This document shows positions 43,705 to 50,935 of a stretch of DNA of 64,000 nt, piece after piece; position 1 is the stretch's first letter; each line of letters starts with the position of its first letter. The stretch lies in the NCBI RefSeq assembly GCF_030283145.1, contig NZ_JASNWE010000001.1, forward strand, positions 248,001 to 312,000. Direction: 5' to 3'. This DNA comes from Actinomadura xylanilytica (lineage in GTDB: Bacteria > Actinomycetota > Actinomycetes > Streptosporangiales > Streptosporangiaceae). A program made the translations under genes and the position numbers. Below the pieces are notes generated by a model, which worked only from the letters and a program-made list of their open reading frames with translations, was not told the origin of the DNA and did not search any database.

Positions 43705-43944
43705 ATGGCCGCACCGTGGAAGACCTCCCGTGATCCGGACTGCACGGCCAAGAAGGCCCGCGTCGAACACCTCTACGCGATCGCCGATGGTGAGGTCATA
43801 CCCGAGGACGGTAAGCCCAACGCCGTCTTCTGCATGGATGAGTTCGGCCCGCTCAATCTGATGCCTCACCCGCCCACGAACCGCGTCGACGCCGGGGCCC
43901 CTGCCCCGGGTTGGGGTTCCGCACCCCACGACAAGATCATGTGA
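43705..43944 (+). pseudogene. IS630-family transposase remnant
   Basis: The frame reads WKTSRDPDCTAKKARVEHLY, then AIADGEVIPEDGKPNAVFC, then MDEFGPLNLMPHPP. From memory this is the middle of IS630-type (Tc1/mariner-like) transposases, including the first catalytic Asp in CMDEFGPLNL. After about 60 codons the reading changes to unrelated residues and stops; the helix-turn-helix and the other two acidic residues are missing. It is a dead fragment without visible terminal repeats. Confidence 0.72.
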
Positions 43945-43950
43945 TCCGGG

Positions 43951-43956
43951 TACCGT
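43951..43956 (+). promoter_or_regulatory. -10 box for a leaderless RNA ligase transcript
   Basis: TACCGT ends 6 bases before the GTG start; no ribosome binding site. Confidence 0.45.
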
Positions 43957-43962
43957 GATCGC

Positions 43963-44928
43963 GTGCGCTTCCGCCCCTTCCCCAAACTCGGTGAACACCC
44001 GCCCGCGCACGCGCCGGGCGGGACCTACAGGGCGCTGGAGAAGATCCACGGCGCGCAGTTGGTGCTCGGCCTGCCGGCCGGGGGCGACCGCCGCGGCCTG
44101 CGCGTCGGGAAGCGGAAAGCGTGGCTGGGGGACGACGAGCCGTTCTTCGGCTGGCAGTTGCTCCGCGTCGAACTGGCCGAGGCCGCGCACGAGATGCGGC
44201 GGCAGGTCGGCCCGGAGTCGCTCGGCGGGAGGGATCTGGTCGCCTACTGCGAGCTGTTCGGCGGCGGCTACCCGCACCCGGACGTGCCCGCCCGGCGGGT
44301 GCACGCCCCCGTGCAGACCGGGGTCTGGTACTCCCCCGGCGCGCACGTCGCCGCCTTCGCGATCCTGCTCGCCGAGCCCGGAGCGGCGGACGGTGAGCTG
44401 CTGGCCCCGTCGGAGACGGCCGGGATCGCCGCGCGCTCGGGGCTCCTGAGCCCGCCGGTCGTCGGCACCGGCACGCGGGCCGCGATGTCGGCGCTGCCGG
44501 TACGGCGTCCGACGGCGGTCCCGGCGGCGCTCGGCCTGCCGCCGGTCGAGGGCAACATCGCCGAGGGCCACGTCCTGTGGCCGGACAGGCGCAGCACTTT
44601 GTCCTCGCTCGCCGCCTCCAAGTACAAGATCCCGGAGATGGCCGAGAGCCGGTTCGACGAGTCGGCGCCGCACGATCCCGGCCGGGTCATGGCGGCGCCG
44701 GACCTGCTCGGGCTGGTGCCGTCGCTGGTGAACCCCGCCAGGATCGCCAGCGCCGCCTCCAAGACCGGCCGTCATGATCGTGCGGCCCTGCTGGAGGAGG
44801 TGGTGCTGGACGTCCTCGCCGACCTGGAGTCCGCGCTGCCCGCCACGATCAAGGCGCTGCGCCCCGAGGAGCTCGACGCGCTGATCCGCCGCATCGACGC
44901 CCAGGCCCTCACCGTCGACCAGGGCTGA
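43963..44928 (+). CDS. RNA ligase, Rnl2-like (RNA_ligase domain)
   Basis: A 321-aa nucleotidyltransferase-fold ligase. Motif I RALEKIHGAQLVLG contains the Lys27 expected to carry AMP (KxHG as in T4 Rnl2). DLVAYCELFGGGYPHPDV (91-108, Glu97) matches the Rnl2 motif III region, NIAEGHVLWP (198-207) gives the motif IV EG, and KYKIPEMAE (220-228) fits motif V with two Lys. The last 80 residues are helical. It would join 3'-OH to 5'-phosphate RNA ends at nicks. The true partner (tRNA or mRNA repair, or phage defence) is unknown. It starts just after an IS remnant and is leaderless. Confidence 0.78.
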   Translation: MRFRPFPKLGEHPPAHAPGGTYRALEKIHGAQLVLGLPAGGDRRGLRVGKRKAWLGDDEPFFGWQLLRVELAEAAHEMRRQVGPESLGGRDLVAYCELFGGGYPHPDVPARRVHAPVQTGVWYSPGAHVAAFAILLAEPGAADGELLAPSETAGIAARSGLLSPPVVGTGTRAAMSALPVRRPTAVPAALGLPPVEGNIAEGHVLWPDRRSTLSSLAASKYKIPEMAESRFDESAPHDPGRVMAAPDLLGLVPSLVNPARIASAASKTGRHDRAALLEEVVLDVLADLESALPATIKALRPEELDALIRRIDAQALTVDQG

Positions 44929-44970
44929 AATCGACTTGGCCGAAGTGGTGGCCCCGGGGAGACTGGCGCG

Positions 44971-45864
44971 GTGATCTCTTCATCAGTGCAGGTCGGTGAC
45001 GTCGGCTTCTGGGGTCCGCACGTCGCCGGGATCCTGGAACGGCACGGCCTGCCGGACGCCGCGCCGGTGGCGGGCTTCAACCCGACCTATCCGACGTTCC
45101 TCTGCGGGGACGTCGTGGTGAAGCTGTTCGGCGGCTCGCCGAACTGGCGTGAGGCGCACAGCGCCGAGCGAGCGGCGCTGGACCGGCTCTCCACCGAGCC
45201 GGAGATCCTCACGCCCGGCCTGCTGGGCTGGGGGAGCCTGTCCGGCGAGTCGTGGCCCTACCTGATCAGCGGGCTGGTCCCGGGCGTCGCCTGGCATCAC
45301 GCCGGGCTCTCCGCGCCGGAGCGGCTCTCGGCCGCCGCCGAGCTCGGCGGGCAGGTCCGGCGCGTGCACGCGCTGCCCCCGCCGGACGGCCTGCCGCGCC
45401 CGGACCTGCGCGGCCTCGATCTGACGGCGGCCCTGGTGCGAAGCTCGCTCCCGCCGCACCTCGTCGCACAGGCGGACGACTTCGTCGAAGGGATCGGGAT
45501 CGGCGTTCCCGTCTTCGTCCACGCCGACCTGGTCGCCGCCCATGCGTTCGTGCGGGACGGCCGGCTGACCGGCGTCATCGACTGGGGCGACGCGGTGGCG
45601 GCCGACCCCTATCTGGAACTGGCCCAGATCCACCGCGACACCTTCGACTGCGACAAGGCGCTGCTGCGGGCCTTCCTGGACGCCTACAACTGGCCGGACG
45701 ACGCCGGCTTCCCCCGCCGTGCGCTGGCGTTCGCCCTCTTCCGGCAGGCCCACGGGCTGACCCAGCACCACTCGATCGACGTCTTCGTGCCCGTCGCGGC
45801 CCGCTTCCCGCTCCAGGACATCGCCACGCTCGACGACCTGGCGACCGAGCTCTTCGGCGTCTGA
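44971..45864 (+). CDS. Aminoglycoside phosphotransferase (APH) family kinase
   Basis: A 297-aa protein-kinase-like fold enzyme. The Lys of the ATP site is in CGDVVVKLFGG, the catalytic loop is VFVHADLVAAHAFV (His184, Asp186), and the metal Asp is in GVIDWGDAVAADPYLELA. In the usual HxDxxxxN motif the last position is His191 instead of Asn; such variants exist in some APH-fold families. It probably phosphorylates a small alcohol or an antibiotic, but resistance should not be assumed. It follows the RNA ligase gene with a 42-base gap, so they may be co-transcribed. Confidence 0.82.
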   Translation: MISSSVQVGDVGFWGPHVAGILERHGLPDAAPVAGFNPTYPTFLCGDVVVKLFGGSPNWREAHSAERAALDRLSTEPEILTPGLLGWGSLSGESWPYLISGLVPGVAWHHAGLSAPERLSAAAELGGQVRRVHALPPPDGLPRPDLRGLDLTAALVRSSLPPHLVAQADDFVEGIGIGVPVFVHADLVAAHAFVRDGRLTGVIDWGDAVAADPYLELAQIHRDTFDCDKALLRAFLDAYNWPDDAGFPRRALAFALFRQAHGLTQHHSIDVFVPVAARFPLQDIATLDDLATELFGV

Positions 45865-45946
45865 GCCCCTCGGGTCGCGCGTTCCGTCGAGGCGCGGCCG
45901 TCGGCGGGGACCGCGCAGCCGGTGTCCCCACGCCCCGGGATGCCGT

Positions 45947-45952
45947 TAGAGT
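45947..45952 (+). promoter_or_regulatory. -10 box in front of the structured leader
   Basis: TAGAGT; a start site 7 bases downstream would fall at about 45959, just before the first paired base of the leader RNA. Confidence 0.45.
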
Positions 45953-45960
45953 CGTGGACT

Positions 45961-46043
45961 GGTGAGCCGGGAAGTCTGGTCGGCGTGTCCCTACCCGACC
46001 GACTCCGAAAGACGGCGACACGCCGATGGCGAGCCCCCTCACC
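45961..46043 (+). ncRNA. Structured 5' leader of the permease gene, riboswitch candidate
   Basis: GGTGAG (45961-45966) pairs with CTCACC (46038-46043), and TCGGCGTGTC (45980-45989) pairs perfectly over 10 bp with GACACGCCGA (46017-46026). GCC (45966-45968) can pair with GGC (46028-46030). The unpaired GGGAAGTCTGG between the first arms looks conserved-type purine-rich. The element begins where the transcript is expected to start and lies about 125 bases before the TTG start of an ArsB/NhaD permease. A metal- or Na/Li-sensing riboswitch (for example nhaA-I type) is my guess from the gene context and sequence feel, not tested. Confidence 0.55.
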
Positions 46044-46168
46044 GCCCTCGCGGCCCCCCCTTTCCCTGCCGTGCCGTTCGCCGGCGGCATGCGCGCGGGC
46101 CGGGCCGGCGTGCGCGGGACGGGTCCGGCCGGCGGCGCCCCGCCCGTCCCCTCCGACCGGGAGACTCC

Positions 46169-47449
46169 TTGACCGCCGCGTCCGCTGTCGCCATCTTCGT
46201 CGTCGCCTACATCCTCATCGCGTCCGAGCGGATACCGCGGACCGCCGTCGCGCTGGGCGGCGCCGCGCTGATGATGCTGCTGCACATCACCGACGCGCGG
46301 AAGGCGTTCTTCTCCGAGGAGACCGGCGTCGACTGGAACGTCGTCTTCCTGCTGCTCGGCATGATGGTGATCGTCTCGGTGCTGCGGCAGACCGGGGTCT
46401 TCGAGTACGCGGCGATCTGGGCCGCCAAGCGCGCCCGCGGCAGGCCCTACCGGCTGATGGTCATGCTGGTGGCCATCACCGCGCTGGCGTCGGCGCTGCT
46501 GGACAACGTCACCACCGTGCTGCTGATCGCCCCGGTCACGTTCCTGGTCTGCGAACGCCTGAACCTCAAGGTCGTGCCGTTCCTGATCGCCGAGGTGATG
46601 GCGTCCAACATCGGCGGCACCGCCACCCTGGTCGGCGACCCGCCCAACATCATCATCGCCGGCCGGGGCGGCCTGACGTTCAACGACTTCCTGGTCCACC
46701 TCGCGCCGCTGATCGTGCTGCTGATGGTGGTGTTCTGCGCGCTGTGCCGGTGGCTGTTCCGCTCGGCGTTCGACTACGATCCGCGCCGCGTCGCCGAGGT
46801 GATGGCGCTCGACGAGCGCGCGGCCATCACCGACCGGCGGCTGCTGTGGCAGGGCCTCGGCGTGCTCGGCGTCGTGGTGGCCGCGTTCGTGCTGCACCCG
46901 GTGCTGCACTACGAGCCCTCCGTCGTGGCGCTGCTCGGCGCCGGGCTGCTGGTCGCCGCCACCAAGGTCACCACCGAGGACGCGCTGCGCGAGGTCGAGT
47001 GGCCCACCCTGGTGTTCTTCGCCGGGCTGTTCGTCATGGTCGGCGGCCTGGTCGAGACCGGCGTCATCGGCGGCATCTCGCGGGCCGCCGCGGACGCCAC
47101 CGAGGGCAGGCCCGGCTTCGCCGCCATGCTGCTGCTCGGCGCGTCCGCCGGGCTGTCGGCGATCGTGGACAACATCCCCTACGTCGCCACGATGAGCCCC
47201 ATCGTCGCCGACCTGGTCCACCAGCAGGGCGCGGGCGGCGGCCACGTCCTGTGGTGGGCCCTGGCGCTCGGCGCCGACCTCGGCGGCAACGCCACCGCCG
47301 TCGGCGCCAGCGCGAACGTCGTCGTCCTCGGCATCGCCGCCCGCAACGGCCACCCCATCAGCTTCTGGCACTTCACCAAGTACGGCCTCGTCGTCACCGT
47401 GGTCACCGTCGCCCTGTGCGTCCCCTACCTGTGGCTGCGCTACCTGTGA
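46169..47449 (+). CDS. ArsB/NhaD-family ion permease
   Basis: A 426-aa inner-membrane transporter with about 11-12 helices. TTG is the start: GGGAGA lies 4 bases upstream and helix 1 begins at once ([20 protein letters not shown]). Family signatures are [39 protein letters not shown], and [20 protein letters not shown], typical of the ion transporter superfamily (ArsB, NhaD, SLC13-like). The transported ion is unclear: sodium/proton exchange or oxyanion export. A longer frame starting with GTG at 45962 would read through the structured leader as arginine-rich text, so it is rejected. Confidence 0.88.
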   Translation: MTAASAVAIFVVAYILIASERIPRTAVALGGAALMMLLHITDARKAFFSEETGVDWNVVFLLLGMMVIVSVLRQTGVFEYAAIWAAKRARGRPYRLMVMLVAITALASALLDNVTTVLLIAPVTFLVCERLNLKVVPFLIAEVMASNIGGTATLVGDPPNIIIAGRGGLTFNDFLVHLAPLIVLLMVVFCALCRWLFRSAFDYDPRRVAEVMALDERAAITDRRLLWQGLGVLGVVVAAFVLHPVLHYEPSVVALLGAGLLVAATKVTTEDALREVEWPTLVFFAGLFVMVGGLVETGVIGGISRAAADATEGRPGFAAMLLLGASAGLSAIVDNIPYVATMSPIVADLVHQQGAGGGHVLWWALALGADLGGNATAVGASANVVVLGIAARNGHPISFWHFTKYGLVVTVVTVALCVPYLWLRYL

Positions 47450-47612
47450 GCCCGGACGGCGACTGGGCACCTCGTCTCAGGGCCTTTCCCTCGATCACGA
47501 GAAATGCTCACCCTAAGTAGATTATTGATTGCTGTGCGTAATTTTGGGTAAGTGTGCGGCAGAGCTCTCACGGTGGGAGCCGACGCATCTCACACGATCG
47601 GGAACCCTCGCC

Positions 47613-47954
47613 ATGAACGTGACATGGACGTCCGCCCTCGCTTCCGGCGCCCTCCTGGCCTGCGGCGCGGTCCTGGCCGCCGCCCCCGCCCAGGCGGCCC
47701 CACTCCGCCCGGACATCTCCGCCGGCACCTGCCATGAGGGATCGGTCCTCTATTTCCAAGTGGGGTCGAAGGGATATCGCGAGTTCAAGTGCATCAACGG
47801 CAGGACGCAGGCGACCGGCCGGTACCTTCCGACTTCCAGTGTCGGCACCGGGCTGCCTTGCAGTCCTGAAGGCGCAGGGGCGATCAAGCCCGCTCCGGGG
47901 ATCAGTTTCAGGGCCTGGGTGTGCGAGCAGGGCACGTGGGCGCCCAAGTCGTGA
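47613..47954 (+). CDS. Small secreted protein with conserved-looking cysteines
   Basis: A 113-aa exported protein. A signal peptide (ALASGALLACGAVLAAAPAQA) is followed by a mature part of about 83 residues with four Cys (GTCHEG, FKCING, LPCSPE, WVCEQG), suggesting two disulfides. The family is unknown. The upstream stretch 47510-47560 is unusually AT-rich (TAAGTAGATTATTGATTG) and probably contains its promoter. No ribosome binding site is strong; an ATG-less longer frame is unlikely. Confidence 0.65.
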   Translation: MNVTWTSALASGALLACGAVLAAAPAQAAPLRPDISAGTCHEGSVLYFQVGSKGYREFKCINGRTQATGRYLPTSSVGTGLPCSPEGAGAIKPAPGISFRAWVCEQGTWAPKS

Positions 47955-48026
47955 CCCCGAGGACCGCCCACCCTCCCCGCGACCGGTCCGCGCGGACCGG
48001 TCACCGGTTCGGATTCGCCTGCGGGG

Positions 48027-48044
48027 TTGTCAGTCGAATGACAA
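48027..48044. promoter_or_regulatory. Inverted repeat upstream of the desaturase
   Basis: TTGTCA-gtcgaa-TGACAA is a perfect 6-bp inverted repeat. A TACGAT -10-like box follows at 48098-48103. It may bind a fatty-acid-type TetR repressor. Confidence 0.35.
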
Positions 48045-48210
48045 AGCGCGGGGCCCGAGACGAACAATAACGACAAGAGCGGCGCGAACGGCATTACTAC
48101 GATGAGCGCCCGAGGGTACGTTGCCCGCGCAACCTCCGGAGTGGACGGCCGCATCCGCGATCGTCCGCTCACCGTGCCCCCGCCTCGTCGTCCAGAATGA
48201 AGGGTCGGGC

Positions 48211-49161
48211 ATGTCGATCGCGCCTGTTTCCAAGTCCGAGCTGGAGCTGTTCCTGGAGCTCGAGCCGACGGTCGAGAGGGAAGTGAACCGGCACGTCTCG
48301 ATGGCCGAGGAATGGTTCCCGCACCAGTACGTCCCGTACAGCGAGGGCCGTACCTACTCGGGCGTCATCGACGGCGAGGACTGGGAGCCCGGCGACTCGA
48401 AGGTGTCGCCGGAGTCCCGGGAGGCGCTGCTGGTCAACCTGCTGACCGAGGACAACCTGCCGGGGTACCACTTCGCGCTGCGGAGCGTGTTCGGGCAGGA
48501 CGGCGCGTACGGCTACTGGACCAACCGGTGGACCGCCGAGGAGAACAAGCACGGCATCGTGATCCGCGACTACCTGACGGTGACGCGGGCCATCGACCCC
48601 GTCGCGCTGGAGCGCGCCCGGATGAAGCACCTCCAGGTCGGCTACGCGATGCCGCACGGCCAGGACATGCTGCGCGGCGCCACCTACGTCGCCTTCCAGG
48701 AGCTGGCGACCCGGGTCTCGCACCGCAACACCGGCAAGGCGTCCGGCGATCCGCTGTGCGAGCGGATGATGGCGCGGGTCGCCAAGGACGAGAACCTGCA
48801 CATGATCTTCTACCGCAACTTCATCGGCGCCGCGTTCGAGGTGGACCCGAGCCGGGCCGTCCGCGCCGTCGCCGACGTGGTGACCACGTTCGAGATGCCG
48901 GGCAACACCATCGACGGGTTCATGCGCAAGTCCGTCGCGATCGCCAACGCCGGCATCTACGACCTGCGGCTGCACCACGACGAGGTGCTCCAGCCCATCC
49001 TGCGCACGTGGGGCGTCTTCGAGCTCACCGGCCTGGACGCCGAGGCCGAGCAGGCGCGCGAGAGGCTCGCCGCGTTCCTGGACGGCCTCGGCCGGGCCGC
49101 GGCCAAGTTCGAGGAGCGCCGCGCCGAACGCCTCGCCCGCAAGGCCGCCCGGCAGGGCTGA
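48211..49161 (+). CDS. Acyl-ACP desaturase (FA_desaturase_2, ferritin-like)
   Basis: A 316-aa soluble diiron enzyme. It introduces a double bond into an acyl chain bound to ACP or CoA using oxygen and reduced ferredoxin. The two iron-binding helix pairs are visible: RWTAEENKHGIVIRDYL (EExxH) and VAKDENLHMIFYRNFI (ExxH), with the matching first Glu in LPGYHFALRSVFG and further in the N-terminal third. The length matches mycobacterial DesA1/DesA2. The ATG has AAGGG upstream. C-terminal basic tail is disordered. Confidence 0.9.
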   Translation: MSIAPVSKSELELFLELEPTVEREVNRHVSMAEEWFPHQYVPYSEGRTYSGVIDGEDWEPGDSKVSPESREALLVNLLTEDNLPGYHFALRSVFGQDGAYGYWTNRWTAEENKHGIVIRDYLTVTRAIDPVALERARMKHLQVGYAMPHGQDMLRGATYVAFQELATRVSHRNTGKASGDPLCERMMARVAKDENLHMIFYRNFIGAAFEVDPSRAVRAVADVVTTFEMPGNTIDGFMRKSVAIANAGIYDLRLHHDEVLQPILRTWGVFELTGLDAEAEQARERLAAFLDGLGRAAAKFEERRAERLARKAARQG

Positions 49162-49247
49162 CCAGCAGGGCTGACCGGGCCGGTCGCGGGACGGCCGGTC
49201 CGGGTGGCGGTGCCGCGGCCGTTTCGTGAGGTCCGGGCATCCTTCGG

Positions 49248-49253
49248 TAGCGT
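49248..49253 (+). promoter_or_regulatory. -10 box for a leaderless DUF72 transcript
   Basis: TAGCGT ends 7 bases before the ATG; no ribosome binding site. Confidence 0.5.
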
Positions 49254-49260
49254 CGCGGTC

Positions 49261-50112
49261 ATGCGGCTTCATGTGGGATGCGCGATGTGGACGCACGCGC
49301 CATGGCAGGGGCGCTACCTGCCCCATCCGCTCCCTCCCCGGGAGCGCCTGCGGTCCTATGCGACCTGGTGCAACGCGGTCGAGGGGAACACGACCTTCTA
49401 CGCGACGCCGGCCAGGAGCGCGGTGGAGTCGTGGGCGGCGCAGACCGCGTCCGACTTCCGGTTCGTGGTCAAGCTGCCCAAGACGATCACGCATGAGCGG
49501 CGCCTGGGAGACGTCGGGGAGGAGCTCGGGGCGTTCCTGGCGGCGATCGAGCCGCTCGGGCCGCGGGCCGGCGCGCTCTGGGTGCAGCTCCCCGGCTCGT
49601 TCGGGCCGGGCGACCTCGGGGTGCTGGCGGGCTTCCTCCGGCGGCTCCCCCGGTCGTACCGGTACGCCGTCGAGGTCCGCCATCGGGCGTTCTTCGACGA
49701 CGCCCGGTCGGAGCGGCTCCTCGAGCGGGTGCTCGGCGGCGCGGGCGCCGAGTGGGTCCCGTTCGACACCACCACCCTCTTCCAGAGCCCTCCGACCACC
49801 GACGCCGAGCGGGACGCGTGGACGAAGAAGCCGCGGGTGCCGCGCCGGTCGCTCGCGCTCACCGACCGGCCGATCGTCCGCTATCTCGGCCGGGACGACA
49901 CCGCGCGCACGGTCGAGGGGTGGCGGCACTGGGCCGGCACGGTCGCCGAATGGCTGCGCGAGGGCCGTTCACCGACCGTTTTCATCCATACCCCCGACAA
50001 TGCCGAGGCGCTGGCGCTCGCCCGCCGCTTTCACGGCGACGTGCGGGCACTGGTGCCCGGGATCGACCCGCTGCCGGAGCCGGAGCCGACCGAGCCGCCG
50101 ACGCTCTTCTGA
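49261..50112 (+). CDS. DUF72 family protein (YecE-like)
   Basis: A 283-aa TIM-barrel protein. DUF72 markers: MRLHVGCAMWTHAPWQGRYL, the WCNAVEGNTTFYATP loop (usual VExNxTFY), FRFVVKLPKTITHERRL, and YAVEVRHRAFFDD (usual VEFRHxSW). FIHTPDNAEALALA closes the barrel. The enzymatic role is not established; its yeast or E. coli relatives are uncharacterised. A leaderless start is supported by the -10 box. Confidence 0.88.
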   Translation: MRLHVGCAMWTHAPWQGRYLPHPLPPRERLRSYATWCNAVEGNTTFYATPARSAVESWAAQTASDFRFVVKLPKTITHERRLGDVGEELGAFLAAIEPLGPRAGALWVQLPGSFGPGDLGVLAGFLRRLPRSYRYAVEVRHRAFFDDARSERLLERVLGGAGAEWVPFDTTTLFQSPPTTDAERDAWTKKPRVPRRSLALTDRPIVRYLGRDDTARTVEGWRHWAGTVAEWLREGRSPTVFIHTPDNAEALALARRFHGDVRALVPGIDPLPEPEPTEPPTLF

Positions 50113-50244
50113 CCTCGCGCCGGGCGGCCTGCCATTCAGCGGGCCATTCACGGCGGCTGGAAATGCGCCGACCACCGAACGGCCCGGACGGAGCAGGCGC
50201 GGGCGGAACAGCCGGGCTGGAACGGCCACGGGTGGAACGGTAGG

Positions 50245-50676
50245 TCAGCCTTCGACCCAGCCGTGCTTCTTGGCGACGGCGAGGATCTCCGTGCGGAGCC
50301 GGACGATCTGGGCGGCGGTCAGCTCGGGACCCGCCTCGAGCATGAGTTCGGTGAACTCCTGCCTGAACTCGGAGGCGGAGAGCACGTCGCACATGCCGTC
50401 GTCGAGCGGCGGGACACCGAGGACGACGTCCTTGTCGACCTCACGCGCGGCGGCCGGCTCGCCCGCCGGCTCCTTGTTCGACACGTGCACGGCGAACGCC
50501 TTCAGCCCGCGGCTGCTCTCGGTCACCTCGAACTCGACCGGGGTTCCCGGGGCGAACAAGGATTTATCGTCACAGAGTTCATTGGCGTGAACGAATACAT
50601 CGTCGCCATCACCTTCCTGCACGATGAACCCATAACCGCGGACATCATCGAACCGGAGAATTCTTCCCAACCGCAT
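50245..50676 (-). CDS. Cold-shock-domain protein with C-terminal extension
   Basis: A 143-aa RNA/DNA-binding protein. The CSD occupies residues 1-65: GRILRFDDVRGYGFIVQEGD (RNP1-like KGYGFI) and DVFVHANEL (RNP2-like VFVH), close to CspA but more acidic. Residues 70-143 form a helical extension (SASEFRQEFTELMLEAGPEL) not found in ordinary cold-shock proteins; such longer forms are known in Streptomyces-type genomes. The ATG is preceded by AGAGG. It is convergent with DUF72. Confidence 0.82.
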   Translation of the reverse strand: MRLGRILRFDDVRGYGFIVQEGDGDDVFVHANELCDDKSLFAPGTPVEFEVTESSRGLKAFAVHVSNKEPAGEPAAAREVDKDVVLGVPPLDDGMCDVLSASEFRQEFTELMLEAGPELTAAQIVRLRTEILAVAKKHGWVEG

Positions 50677-50935
50677 ACCAAAGAACCTCTCATGCCACAC
50701 AACCACTCCAGAATGATCCGCTATCGTATACAAGGAACTGACGCCTCGGCAAGCCGGCCCGAAAAGCCGGAGCCTTCCGTTCAATCCCGGTGATCTCGGC
50801 ATCCTGGCGGGCTCTTTCCCCTACCTCCATACCGGACCACTCGCAGCTCTCGACCGGCGGAACGGCGTCCACGCCCTATTTCTGCGGCCCGGCGGCGAGC
50901 ATCCACATCGGTGCGCGCCGTCCTGCGGGGCCGGG

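Noticed and set aside
43705..43944. A complete insertion sequence
   Set aside because: Only the middle of an IS630 transposase is recognisable and no terminal inverted repeats were found.
45962..46168. In-frame GTG extension of the permease
   Set aside because: The extra 69 residues are arginine/proline-rich, have no membrane helix and overlap a well-folded RNA leader; a TTG with a ribosome binding site directly before helix 1 is better.
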